Notes under the pieces: generated by a model
The model's database searches: none
What the model was told of the DNA's origin: nothing
The model's input: only the letters and a program-made list of their open reading frames with translations
Program-made: the position numbers and the translations under genes
Assembly: GCA_017948555.1 (NCBI GenBank)
Contig: JAFMYY010000005.1
Location: 1-64,000 of the forward strand
Length of the DNA stretch: 64,000 nucleotides
Direction: 5' to 3'
Source: Cesiribacteraceae bacterium YIM B00369
GTDB lineage: Bacteria > Bacteroidota > Bacteroidia > Cytophagales > Cyclobacteriaceae
Part shown: positions 37,901 to 46,478 of the stretch, piece after piece
Layout of the letters: each line of letters starts with the position of its first letter
How positions within the stretch are numbered: position 1 is the stretch's first letter

Positions 37901-40027
37901 CGAAGTACCGCTCTCCAGCAGAGTTCCTAACTGAATGGCCGGAGAAGGAATACGAACGCTTCCTACCTCCAGGTGTTTTTGCAGGTAGGCTTTCAGAATA
38001 TCCACCTCTTCCAGTTCGAGGAGAGGGACATGCAGGTTTAAAAGAGTTTTAGCATTTGATAGCTGAAGCTCAGGGTAAGGGTATTGATTTCCTTCTGCAA
38101 CTATCTTCAGATCAGAAATGTATATATTATCCTTCAATGTGGAAATTCCAATCTCATTGGCCGTAATGCGGTGCAGGTCATCAGGAAGCAGATGATTATA
38201 ATTTTCTATTTCCAGCTCAAAGTCATTTGCATAAAAGAGCTTATTCATCTCATAGGCACTGGCAGAATCTAACCTGAATTTCCACAATGATGCTTTCCGG
38301 ATGTTTGTAATAAAAGCTTCTGTATCTTTTCTTTTATTGTTTTTAATATTAATCATTCCCTTCTGAAGCGAAATTTTATCAATACTAAGGCTGTACAGAT
38401 AATCTTCTATCAGGGCATACAAATCTTCTTCTTTAAATCCTTTGCCGGCACCGGAAAGGGTGGGAGTGGCTTTTTTATCCTGCCGTAAAAGAGTAAAAGA
38501 TGGCTGCTGCAATCTTATTGAATCAATTTCAAGAATATTTTCATTATATGCCTTCAGCATATCTGCCCCGTTCAGTCGGATAGAGGGAACACTGGCCGAA
38601 AACATAATTCTGCTATTATCGGATGATTTGTTTATTGTGTCAGGTTTGATAAGAAAGTCAAGCGCGCGGATCTCTGACTTATCTGAGGAGAAAAAAAGCT
38701 CTTTAGCCTGCAGCAGGTGTAAATTATCCGAAAGCCTTAAACTATAGTTGTTCAGGGTGAAGTTTATCCTGTCGGAGTACAGGATTTTTTGTTCATTTTT
38801 ACCGGCAGCTGAATCCAGAACAAAATTTCTGATATTAGCTAATTGTATGCCTGAAGCCAGTTTTTCCTGTAAACCATCCCTGTTTACATAAATCTGAACT
38901 TCCCCGTTTCTGAGGGTAAGGTTTTCTACCTTTACAGATCTCAAAACCTTATCAATAACCGGGTACAGGTTTTCCAGTTTGAAACTTTCTTTCTGCCCCG
39001 GATCCAAAGACCTCAGATTTATCAGCTCAAGGGAAGGGTTTAAAATAGTTACTTCACCGGCAATTAAATCCCTGTGTTCAAAAAAATCAATTAATGACAG
39101 CCCGTAAATATAAACCCGGGGAAAATCCACTCTGTAAATATTTGATAAAGAACTGTCCTGAGCGAATTCCTCTGTGCTTTTCAAAGGAGTAAGTCTGATA
39201 TTCCGGGCAAAGGCTGATGAATCAGCAGAACTTATTTTAAGGGATTCAACATTCAGACGATATTTTTTGGCGGCCAGAAATCCTGTGATACTGTCTGCCT
39301 CCATAAAAAACTCTTCTGCAGAAAAAATTTCATCATTACTTTTTCCTGTTCCACTGCCGGCTAGGAAGTTGCTCAGTTCAAACTGAAAAGGGGAGATTTG
39401 TATATGGTTTTCCTCATTATTTTTTTTTGCCTGTAACTTGATAACTCCATCATTTATTCTTACCGTTCGCACACTCAACTGCTCCATTCCGGCAGGTAAA
39501 ATATCTTGCAGATTTTTGCTGATTGATAAAGAATTATTGCCGGAGGAATCATCGAAATTGATATTTAATTTTATGTCGGGCTTTTCCAGCAGAATGCTGC
39601 CAATTTCCAGCTTATTCTGAAAATAAGCTTTGCGAAGGTTAATTCCGCTAATCCTTATTTCAGGGATAAAAAGGGAAAGCACATCCTGTTCCCCGTTTAC
39701 CTGTGGGGTGTCTGATTCTTTATTATCCTGATTATAAGGCATCAGGAGCAGGTTTTTTATAAGCAGGCTCCTGTTGGTATAACTTATTTCTATGTCATCA
39801 AAATCCGAAGTATATAATCCTCCTGTAATTTGCTCAAACCTGAGGCTGAGGATGTTCTGCAGGATTGATTTTGCATAATTCATCAGGACCAGCTGAAAAG
39901 CAAAAAGAGAAATGAAAAAGAACACAACTATTCCTATAACCCATTTAGAGGTTCTTTTCCGCCAGCGAATCCGTACCCGCGGACGCCTGATCCTTATCTT
40001 CGGACGTTTAATATTTTTAAATTTCAT
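34970..40027 (-). CDS. Giant AsmA/TamB-like envelope protein with seven repeat cassettes
   Basis: 1685 residues. A very basic N-terminus (repeats of IRIRRPRVRIR-type residues, about 1-27), one transmembrane helix (about 29-50), then a long beta-rich region. The cassette motif ([IL]F[YFN]-[AS]-[DN] plus about 10 residues and an LPD.LH-like segment) recurs at about 234, 415, 597, 781, 972, 1161 and 1345, a period of 181-191 residues. A segment LP.I.L.GI.F..AY...LEID also repeats. The C-terminal module (about 1555-1685, with YGRLDEMSLSDFNPIL and IGSLLANWLVV) matches those of the two proteins to the left. Proposed as a periplasm-spanning lipid-handling or scaffold protein; that role is inference. 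Confidence 0.8.
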   Translation of the reverse strand: MKFKNIKRPKIRIRRPRVRIRWRKRTSKWVIGIVVFFFISLFAFQLVLMNYAKSILQNILSLRFEQITGGLYTSDFDDIEISYTNRSLLIKNLLLMPYNQDNKESDTPQVNGEQDVLSLFIPEIRISGINLRKAYFQNKLEIGSILLEKPDIKLNINFDDSSGNNSLSISKNLQDILPAGMEQLSVRTVRINDGVIKLQAKKNNEENHIQISPFQFELSNFLAGSGTGKSNDEIFSAEEFFMEADSITGFLAAKKYRLNVESLKISSADSSAFARNIRLTPLKSTEEFAQDSSLSNIYRVDFPRVYIYGLSLIDFFEHRDLIAGEVTILNPSLELINLRSLDPGQKESFKLENLYPVIDKVLRSVKVENLTLRNGEVQIYVNRDGLQEKLASGIQLANIRNFVLDSAAGKNEQKILYSDRINFTLNNYSLRLSDNLHLLQAKELFFSSDKSEIRALDFLIKPDTINKSSDNSRIMFSASVPSIRLNGADMLKAYNENILEIDSIRLQQPSFTLLRQDKKATPTLSGAGKGFKEEDLYALIEDYLYSLSIDKISLQKGMINIKNNKRKDTEAFITNIRKASLWKFRLDSASAYEMNKLFYANDFELEIENYNHLLPDDLHRITANEIGISTLKDNIYISDLKIVAEGNQYPYPELQLSNAKTLLNLHVPLLELEEVDILKAYLQKHLEVGSVRIPSPAIQLGTLLESGTSERTDIIKSSAIYDLMSGFLEVIKVQKLLLQDGRLDLAFYAKQAPLIVSGRRTEIQVDNFRFDSLTSSNPKRLFFADNVKVKAEDYSTYLPDGIHVISAKNLYASTEEQNIMAEEVTVKTAESFYNEEELLKKQGQKGYFNLILPKINLTGINFDSAYYLEHLKIDSVLAQKPEVRYTFVINSDGNEKDKKKKKVNLQPTGFYQAISPYFEALEINSLVMENGMFSAVQLENGNYIESTLLQGINLQMDKYLADSISAFDSERFLFADDIRIQIDRYQQELLDKIHTLSARNLELSTALRQVKAHEIRLKPDSKKLQQFSTLISTSYKNRYNIHLPELEINGIGFNEVYSNGKLEIDELLLQYPEIQIRHHTQEPDRQEKAANKQSLVNYDFYELIRGNLQSLEINNARVINGQGMYTRVSAMNTSFRIKTDRFDSHIKNFKIGEKHKNKDKLFNADDVSISLTGFERKLPDSLHIFNIDELNISTRENKIEFRGAQLQPRNDIQLISQLKSKGVDKLFYIKIPFGKFSGLDSQLIEKDSLIFQSILIKNAGVNIYHYPHFSQTQSTKKEESIHWSEPLLKNLNIVQSQAIQLEEAKLTFTTISEEQDSSSFYIGNIDGVVANFKIDSVEIKKRNRIFFSDRIQGRIKDYSAKLDNGLYMFKINSILLDTRDGNIMADSVSLTPLADRKTFANIKGYETDQFTLRNRSLKIIKLDYKALLDGNFFADSLLLDGFALHVYRDKRQPYPQNHFPEMPQEIIRKLDSKVMLLGMAIRNGYIGYEEQARGARGTGFIDLTNLNIISDTISNDPTLLAQGLTTNIRMECLLMGTGHLEAFFKIPLGDSLNSHTFYGRLDEMSLSDFNPILEKSVSIKIRSGHAHQINFYVEADKHLAKGNMDFKYSDLKVALVNKRTGKTGGPVKEIGSLLANWLVVNTNNTGEEDKPFKKGEIRFERDNRRSTVNYWVKTLVNGFKSSIGL

Positions 40028-40137
40028 ATACTGGCGTAACCCCGGACGGAGTTTACCGGCCTGATCTTATTACCCTGATATCTTCCGGAAGATATAAATC
40101 AAAACCTTAATTATTGTTATATTATCTAATTGTAAAC

Positions 40138-40149
40138 CAAATATATTTG
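40138..40149. promoter_or_regulatory. Palindromic divergent -7 promoter element
   Basis: CAAATATATTTG is a perfect 12-base palindrome that contains TATATTTG, a TAnnTTTG match, on both strands. It lies 111 bases from the 1685-residue gene start (minus) and 73 bases from the lipoprotein start (plus), so it could direct both divergent genes. Confidence 0.45.
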
Positions 40150-40221
40150 CTTACGTACAGTTAACACAAAGCAAATATAAAATGGTTTTCCATTTTCATA
40201 AAAATAACGATAATTCCATTT

Positions 40222-40668
40222 ATGAGAAATTTTATACTAATCCTCCTTCTGGGATTTTTTTCCCTGGCTTGTACCGACGACCTGAGAGAGGCGGCAAAAA
40301 GTTCAAATTCTATTTCGGCCAGAATTGATTCTGTAGCCTGGAACTCCGCCAGTGGTTATTCTCAACGTTCCCTTAACGAGGATGGTCCCCTGACAATAAT
40401 CGGAACAGGGGATGGGTATACTATAGAAATAGTTTTGGGTGATATTCACGAGCCAGGGGAGTATGATATGGGTACCAGCAGGACAGGAAAAATCAAGTCA
40501 GGAAATTATACTTATTCTACACTGGATGTTCAGAATGCAGGAAAAATAGTTGTTTCCAGTTTGTCTGATAACCGGATCGTTGGAAGTTTTTATTTTGATG
40601 CCCAGTGGTTAAGTGCCAATAACAGAATTCAGGTATCTGAAGGCAAATTTGATATGTTATACTATTAA
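40222..40668 (+). CDS. Small lipoprotein, DUF6252-like
   Basis: 148 residues; lipoprotein signal ending at Cys17 (FSLAC). The mature sequence (ISARIDSVAWNSASGYSQ, then a run of short strands with GDIHEPGEYDM) resembles the beta-sandwich of DUF6252-type Bacteroidota lipoproteins, which usually begin with an F.A.I...W motif. Function unknown. Convergent with the TerB-like gene; a hairpin spans the junction. Confidence 0.7.
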   Translation: MRNFILILLLGFFSLACTDDLREAAKSSNSISARIDSVAWNSASGYSQRSLNEDGPLTIIGTGDGYTIEIVLGDIHEPGEYDMGTSRTGKIKSGNYTYSTLDVQNAGKIVVSSLSDNRIVGSFYFDAQWLSANNRIQVSEGKFDMLYY

Positions 40669-40680
40669 TAAATATTTTTT

Positions 40681-40712
40681 CCTAAAGCAGGCTTTTATAA
40701 GCCCGCTTTAGG
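40681..40712. terminator. Hairpin between convergent genes
   Basis: CCTAAAGCAGGCTT and AAGCCCGCTTTAGG form an imperfect stem with one mismatch. The right arm overlaps the 3' end of the TerB-like gene. The T-run is weak, so its terminator role is uncertain. Confidence 0.5.
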
Positions 40713-41099
40713 TTTCAGATATTTTAATGCCTTTTTAAATAACCGGCTCCTGTCAGATGTAATGGAGGGATCGCCATAAATACCGGAAGATAGTTCTTTT
40801 ACTACCCCGGGATGAAAACCCAGTTTTTCAGCGGCTTTCCGGCAAAAGTCTATTTCGCTGTAAAATATCCTGCCATCAATCTTCATTAACTGAATTAAGT
40901 TGTATAAATTTTCAAACCTTTCCTCTTCACTAAAGAACTGGAGAGGACCGCTGTTCGGCCGTCTGAAAACTTCTTCTATTTCTTCATTATTCAATCCAAG
41001 GCTGCTTCCAATTTTTTGAATCCATTCACTTTCCGTTCCGGCCAATTCATTGTCGATTGTTGCCAGTTGTACCAGGAGTCCTAGTTGATCTTTTTTCAT
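40695..41099 (-). CDS. TerB-like helical protein
   Basis: 134 residues, all-helical by composition. The segment LIQLMKIDGRIFYSEIDFCR followed by KAAEKLGF matches the TerB pattern of a helix carrying D-G and a conserved E, found in tellurite-resistance and general stress proteins; an N-terminal half-repeat (LLVQLATIDNELAGTESEWI) has the same shape. Cytoplasmic. TerB-like proteins are often linked to metal binding and membrane stress; no ter operon neighbours are present. Confidence 0.72.
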   Translation of the reverse strand: MKKDQLGLLVQLATIDNELAGTESEWIQKIGSSLGLNNEEIEEVFRRPNSGPLQFFSEEERFENLYNLIQLMKIDGRIFYSEIDFCRKAAEKLGFHPGVVKELSSGIYGDPSITSDRSRLFKKALKYLKPKAGL

Positions 41100-41304
41100 A
41101 TAGGCTTATTTCAATGCATGTATTATTGCCCTATACTACATAAATTATTTATCCATACCGTTCAAATGTAGGGAAGGTGTAATATAATTGGAAAGACTAA
41201 AAGAAAACAGCCCTGGCAAAACCTGCCCGGGCTGTATAAAAACTTCAAATCTTACTTTTACAGTAACAGAAATTACAATCCTTCTTTATCTCAAGAAATC
41301 AGTT

Positions 41305-41589
41305 TTAATGATCTTCAGGTTTATAACCGTGATTATTGATCCAGTATGAGGCTGTAAGCCTCCTTAATGCAATTTTAGTTATACCTACAGACATACCTGT
41401 TACAGCTCCCCAAAGTAATGCTTCTTTCCATAAAACGCCTGGTGAGGCAGGGTTTAGAGGAGGATCATTTTTAGTAATGCCTTTCCAGCTCTTTGTAATG
41501 AGCTTTCTTATTCCTACTGCCCCGGCAATGGTGGCAACCTTAGTTAAAAGATCATATTGTTTTTGTGGTGTTAAATCCAGTAAACTCAT
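41305..41589 (-). CDS. DUF4235 family small membrane protein
   Basis: 94 residues with two hydrophobic segments (about 15-30 and 50-72). The pattern of NDPPLNPASPGVLWKEALLW then GMSVGITKIALRRLTASYW is the DUF4235 signature. Function unknown; homologues are often next to stress and phage-shock-type genes. No Shine-Dalgarno sequence. Confidence 0.78.
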   Translation of the reverse strand: MSLLDLTPQKQYDLLTKVATIAGAVGIRKLITKSWKGITKNDPPLNPASPGVLWKEALLWGAVTGMSVGITKIALRRLTASYWINNHGYKPEDH

Positions 41590-41937
41590 GCTTTATAATT
41601 TTAATGTTAAGTATTACAATAAGTTATATTACGGACACCAGTATTGAGGGTTTTGCAGGATTAAAATTCAAACAAATCTGCCAGGAAAAATTATAAAAAA
41701 AAATCAGAAAAAAAATTCTATTACATAACGGCCTGATTTATTCTTCATGTATATTGTTTTCCCAAATTCCGGGGAGAAGCAAATACGTTTTAGTAGAAGA
41801 AAAAAATGAAATAATTGAAATTAACATACCTGAATGAGCAGGAAATCTTTTTTTTACAAAAGTTTTATATAAATTTAGGAAGAAAAATTAAACTATAATT
41901 TATAAATAGTTTTGTAAGCACAGTTTAAGGTTATCAA
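41590..41937. other. Divergent intergenic region with one -7 element
   Basis: About 350 AT-rich bases. TAGTTTTG at 41907-41914 fits the -7 consensus 23 bases before the hybrid kinase start. Nothing else is supportable. Confidence 0.5.
41907..41914 (+). promoter_or_regulatory. Candidate -7 promoter element of the hybrid kinase
   Basis: TAGTTTTG matches TAnnTTTG; the ATG follows 23 bases later. Confidence 0.4.
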
Positions 41938-44409
41938 ATGCCCTTCCATTTTTTAGATAAAATATTGTTCCGGACAAAGGCTCCCGTTGCATTAAATGTA
42001 AGGCGGGAGGTGCTGACTAACAGGTATAGCTTCTTAGGAATTATTACCAGTTTAGTATTCGGATTAAATGCTTTTATATTCGGGTATTATTTGTTATCTG
42101 CGGGGTTTATTTTATATTCTGTACTTTTTATTGCTCCTATTATATTAAACAGGAGTGGTTTCCAATTTTTAGCATCTAATTTATTAACAGGGGGGGGAAT
42201 AGCAGGAATATTAATTCTGGTGTTACTGTGGGGGAAAAGTTCCGGTTCTCATTTCCTGTTTGTTGCACTTATCTTTACTGCACTCACACTATTTCCAAAA
42301 GAAAAGAAGGCACTTGTCTTCGTTTATCTGTGCTTAATAATATTAGCTTTTATAAGTATAGAATTTTGGTTACCGGAAAGTTATAGCAAAATTTTTGTTT
42401 CAGAGAGTTTCCGGACTTCCCATTATCTGTTAACTGGATTTTTTGCTTTGGTAAATTCCATTGCCACAGCTTATGGCTTGTATTCAATAGCCTGCCAGGT
42501 GGAGGGCTCTCTATACCTGAGCCAGACCCAAAACATAGCATTACTGAATGGAATTCCTGATAAAATTCTTCATTTCAACCTGGCGGGCCGCTGCCTTGAT
42601 TTTAAGGACGACCATGAAAATGAAAGTGGGGCCACGCGTTTCATAGGACAACCCATCAGACATTTCCTGAGTGGGCCGCTTGCATTAAAACTCTTAAGTA
42701 CTGCCCAAAAAGTATTGGATACAGGAAAAGTTATAAGTTTTGAATGGGAATCCTCCTCTTTTGGCAGGAAGCATTTTCAGGAATACAGGATATCCGGGTT
42801 AAATAAAGATGAGGTTATTACAATTATCCGGAATATAACAGATAAAAAAGAACAGGAGTCTTACAGGAAGGCGAAAGAGATAGCTGAAAATGCAGTTAAA
42901 GCCAAATCGGAGTTTCTTTCCAGTATGAGCCATGAGATCAGAACTCCCATGAATATTATTCTGGGACTGTCCAAATTAATGATCCGTGAAGAGAACTTGC
43001 AAGGAAAGATGAAAGAGAATCTGGAAGCAATCTCATTCTCAGCCGAAAACCTGCTGGTAATTGTTAATGATATTCTGGACCTGTCTAAAATTGAGGCAGG
43101 AAAATTATCTATAAAAGAATCACCTTTTAACCTGAAAAGCCTTATCCGGAAGCACATTAACTTCATGAATATCAGTGCGTCTGATAAAGGACTTCAACTA
43201 AACCTTGAAGTAGATGATGCTATTCCTGACATGCTTACAGGTGATCCTGTCCGTATTAATCAGGTAATGATGAACCTGACCGGAAATGCCATAAAATACA
43301 CCCGGAAAGGAAAGGTGGATGTATATGTGGAACTGGCTGAAATAAACAGTTCTGCAGCATCTGTCAGATTCAGGATCAAAGACACCGGAATAGGTATACC
43401 TCAGGAAAAGCTTAATTTTATCTTTGAAAGTTTTAACCAGTTGAATAATGCAGAAGAAACAAAAGGAGGGACAGGTTTAGGCCTTACTATCTCTCAGAAA
43501 CTGGTTCATTTAATGGGAGGGAACATTGATGTTATGAGTGTGATAGGACTTGGTTCCACGTTCAGTTTTGTGTTACCATTAAAAGTATCTCCCCAAAACA
43601 TTTCCATAGAAAGTCAGAAAGCAGGGGTTCCACTGCCGGATCTGGAGGGTATGTCTGTTCTTTTAGCAGAGGATAACACCATGAATCAGTTTTATGCTAA
43701 ACAATTACTGTCGTCCTGGAAAATTTCCGTGGATGTTGCAGGAAATGGCCTTGAAGTTTTAGAGTTAACCAAAACCTGTAAATACGATCTTATTTTAATG
43801 GACCTTCAAATGCCTTTAATGAATGGGTATGAAGCCATGTTAAAACTTAGTAATGAAGGGGGGCTAAACAGAGACACACCGGTTATCTGCATTTCAGCAG
43901 ATGTTTTTCCTGAAACCAAAAAGAAAGCCAAAGAGCATGGAATGAAGGATTTCCTGACCAAACCTATAAATGAAGATGACCTTTTTAGAATAATTAAAAA
44001 GCATGTAAAAAGGAAGAAGCCTCAAATATGTGAACCTCTTAAAATGGAGGTAATGAAAAGTCAAAGACTTTTAAATCCTGAAAGTATAAGCTACATAATA
44101 AGAAACGACCAGGAGGCTCTTTCTGAATTCCTTGCTTTGTTTTTATCCTCATCTAAAGAAGACCTGGATAAATTATCATCAGCTACCATTACAATGGATC
44201 TGGAAAAAGTAAGGGGCTATGCGCATAAGCTGAAATCTTCTTTCAGAAACATTGGAGCCTCCCCTTCTGTTGAAATTCTTCTGAAGATAGAAAGATTAAC
44301 AGAAAAAGAGCCCGCCCAGCAGCAACTGGCAAGTCTTGTTCGGGAAATAATACATCATTACCAGAAAATCAAGGAGGAAGTGGCTGAGGGTTATTCTAAA
44401 ATTGCCTGA
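41938..44409 (+). CDS. Hybrid sensor histidine kinase with receiver and HPt domains
   Basis: 823 residues. Five or six transmembrane helices (about 30-185) form a 7TM-like sensory part; a PAS-like region follows (about 200-300). HisKA has the phospho-accepting His332 in SMSHEIRTPMN. The ATPase has NAIKY (near 450), DTGIGIP and GGTGLGLTIS. The receiver has phospho-acceptor Asp622 in MDLQMPLMNGYE, and the C-terminal HPt has His763 in AHKLKSSFRNIG. It is a complete BarA-like phosphorelay in one chain; the output regulator is not in this window. Confidence 0.93.
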   Translation: MPFHFLDKILFRTKAPVALNVRREVLTNRYSFLGIITSLVFGLNAFIFGYYLLSAGFILYSVLFIAPIILNRSGFQFLASNLLTGGGIAGILILVLLWGKSSGSHFLFVALIFTALTLFPKEKKALVFVYLCLIILAFISIEFWLPESYSKIFVSESFRTSHYLLTGFFALVNSIATAYGLYSIACQVEGSLYLSQTQNIALLNGIPDKILHFNLAGRCLDFKDDHENESGATRFIGQPIRHFLSGPLALKLLSTAQKVLDTGKVISFEWESSSFGRKHFQEYRISGLNKDEVITIIRNITDKKEQESYRKAKEIAENAVKAKSEFLSSMSHEIRTPMNIILGLSKLMIREENLQGKMKENLEAISFSAENLLVIVNDILDLSKIEAGKLSIKESPFNLKSLIRKHINFMNISASDKGLQLNLEVDDAIPDMLTGDPVRINQVMMNLTGNAIKYTRKGKVDVYVELAEINSSAASVRFRIKDTGIGIPQEKLNFIFESFNQLNNAEETKGGTGLGLTISQKLVHLMGGNIDVMSVIGLGSTFSFVLPLKVSPQNISIESQKAGVPLPDLEGMSVLLAEDNTMNQFYAKQLLSSWKISVDVAGNGLEVLELTKTCKYDLILMDLQMPLMNGYEAMLKLSNEGGLNRDTPVICISADVFPETKKKAKEHGMKDFLTKPINEDDLFRIIKKHVKRKKPQICEPLKMEVMKSQRLLNPESISYIIRNDQEALSEFLALFLSSSKEDLDKLSSATITMDLEKVRGYAHKLKSSFRNIGASPSVEILLKIERLTEKEPAQQQLASLVREIIHHYQKIKEEVAEGYSKIA

Positions 44410-44477
44410 GCCTTTTTTTGCTGTACCCCAACATTTTTGTGTTTTTTGGCGTTAAAAACTGGAACTAAAGACGATTG

Positions 44478-45413
44478 ATGATGCCAGAAAAGAAATTCCA
44501 TTGGAAAGATCTGTTCAGCCTGCTAAAAGAAACTTATAAAGAATGGAATGATGATGATCCGTTCCGGATGAGTGCAGCAATGTCGTATTACGCTATTTTT
44601 TCATTGCCTGGTTTATTAATGATAGTTATTACTGTTGCAGGCTATTTTGGTTCCGGAAAAAGCGCAGAGCAGGAGATAGAAAGCCAGATAAGCGAGATGA
44701 TGGGGCCTGATGCCTCACAAAGCATTCAGACAATGATAGAAAATGCCAGTACTTCCACCAATCTTACCTGGAGTACAATCATTGGCGTTGCCACACTTAT
44801 TTTTGGTGCTACAGGTGTTTTTTATCAATTACAAAAATCGCTGAACGAAGTTTGGGAAGTTGAAATAAAAAAGGAGGAGGGTATAAAGAAGGTACTTCTT
44901 GACAGGGTTACATCCTTTGGCGTTATTTTAGTAATAGGTTTTCTCCTACTTATATCGCTGGTTTTAACTGCAGCTCTTTCAGCTTTAAGCAGCTATATTA
45001 CCCAAAATTTATCCTCCTATCTGATTTATATTTTTTATGTAGCTGAATTTTTGCTCTCCTACGGGATTATTACGCTGCTGTTTGCCATGATTTATAAAAT
45101 ACTTCCGGATGTTGAGATTAAGTGGAGAACAGTTTGGGTAGGGGCGCTTGTAACAGCAGCCTTGTTTGTGATTGGTAAATTTGCTTTAGGGATTTATTTT
45201 GGTAATTCTGATCCGGGATCTGCTTATGGTGCTGCAGGTTCTCTTATTCTGATTCTTTTGTGGGTTTCGTATTCCTGTCTTATCCTGTTTTTTGGAGCAG
45301 AATTCACTCAGGTTTATGCCCGCCGATATGGCCATTTCATTCAGCCATCAAGCCATGCAAGGAGAACCGCCGCCTATATTCTGGATCATAGTGATGAGAT
45401 AAACAGAAAATAA
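44478..45413 (+). CDS. YihY/BrkB family membrane protein
   Basis: 311 residues from the ATG at 44478 (a TTG one codon earlier and a second ATG one codon later are alternatives). Six predicted transmembrane helices and the family blocks DDDPFRMSAAMSYYAIFSLP, IFGATGVFYQLQKSLNEVW and the C-terminal PGSAYGAAGSLILILLWVSY. Members are annotated as YihY or BrkB, with an unsettled transport or integrity role. It begins 68 bases after the hybrid kinase and may be co-transcribed. Confidence 0.9.
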   Translation: MMPEKKFHWKDLFSLLKETYKEWNDDDPFRMSAAMSYYAIFSLPGLLMIVITVAGYFGSGKSAEQEIESQISEMMGPDASQSIQTMIENASTSTNLTWSTIIGVATLIFGATGVFYQLQKSLNEVWEVEIKKEEGIKKVLLDRVTSFGVILVIGFLLLISLVLTAALSALSSYITQNLSSYLIYIFYVAEFLLSYGIITLLFAMIYKILPDVEIKWRTVWVGALVTAALFVIGKFALGIYFGNSDPGSAYGAAGSLILILLWVSYSCLILFFGAEFTQVYARRYGHFIQPSSHARRTAAYILDHSDEINRK

Positions 45414-45772
45414 TCTTATAGCCAGGGCAGTGAAAAAATAAAAATTTCCTTTTATAAGCTTCTGGTATGTTGAACAGCAAAAACAGGATTGATCATTTAA
45501 GGACCTTTAATGTTAAAAAAAATCCTGTTTTACCATAGCATCCTATATAGTAGCATGGTGAGAATTGCAGCGCAGGTTGCAGTTTTTTTTACCTTTAGAA
45601 CAGGGATAAAAATCTGGTCAGAACTTTACCTGCGGGAGGGGCCGTAGAATATTTTTCGGTTAAAGGAAAGCTTTATATAATTATTGTAACATGATGTTTA
45701 ACAGGCTTTTAGGTTGGCTTATCTTGATGGGTTGTTGAACCTTTACCCTCCGGTAAAAATTAGTACCCCTTA
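45414..45772. other. Intergenic region between convergent genes
   Basis: About 360 bases with no supportable gene; AT-rich, with an indistinct stem-loop near 45500-45540. Nothing else seen. Confidence 0.4.
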
Positions 45773-46246
45773 CTACCAGATTGTGGAAAACCAGGCAAAT
45801 AATTTCCAGATACTCCACAAAATCAAAAAGATAAGCCCTATAAGGATGAGTGCCACAAGAATAATAATTCCTGTTCCGTTCCCCTTGTATTTACCTTCTC
45901 CATAATGCTTTTTAAGAAGATTAATATTTCTGCTGTTTGCCTTATAATAAAAGTCAAAAATATGCCCTATTAAAGGAATACTTCCTATTGTTGCATCCAG
46001 TGTAATGTTCAGAAGCATGAGGATTATTACTTTCCGGCTGGCTCCAAATTTTACCATATATAACACCAAACCTCCTGAAATTGCAAATGAGGCCAAATCT
46101 CCTGCCACCGGAACAAGACCAAGGATAGGGTCGAGTCCAAATTTAAATTTTGTTCCGGGTATTTTAAACCGGCTGTCCATAAGCCTTACCATTTCTTCAA
46201 CCCAATATAAGTTTGGGCCGGAAGTAATACGTTCAGGTTTTCTCAT
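45773..46246 (-). CDS. DUF4112 family membrane protein
   Basis: 157 residues. The N-terminal block (LMDSRFKIPGTKFKFGLDPI then LGLVPVAGD) is the DUF4112 signature. Three hydrophobic segments (about 53-70, 75-95 and 122-150). Homologues are widespread, with no assigned function. Neighbours are other small membrane proteins. Confidence 0.85.
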   Translation of the reverse strand: MRKPERITSGPNLYWVEEMVRLMDSRFKIPGTKFKFGLDPILGLVPVAGDLASFAISGGLVLYMVKFGASRKVIILMLLNITLDATIGSIPLIGHIFDFYYKANSRNINLLKKHYGEGKYKGNGTGIIILVALILIGLIFLILWSIWKLFAWFSTIW

Positions 46247-46478
46247 GGATTAGAAACTGAATATAAGAGTAGAAGGTTTTGTCCTGACTGTTCAACAGAA
46301 CTGCAGTAACTATTGGAGAAATGGATATGATTGGTAACACTATGGAGTACCAGGGTGAAGGATTTGCCTGAATAGACCTGCCATTGATTAATCTTACCTA
46401 AAGAAAATGATATAGTAAACGGTCCGATTCCCTTTAATCCTGCTTATTTATTCCGTAAGAACAGTAATTAAATTACCT

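Noticed and set aside
34970-40027. Plus-strand frames inside the 1685-residue gene
   Set aside because: They are antisense shadows of a strongly supported, repeat-containing coding region.
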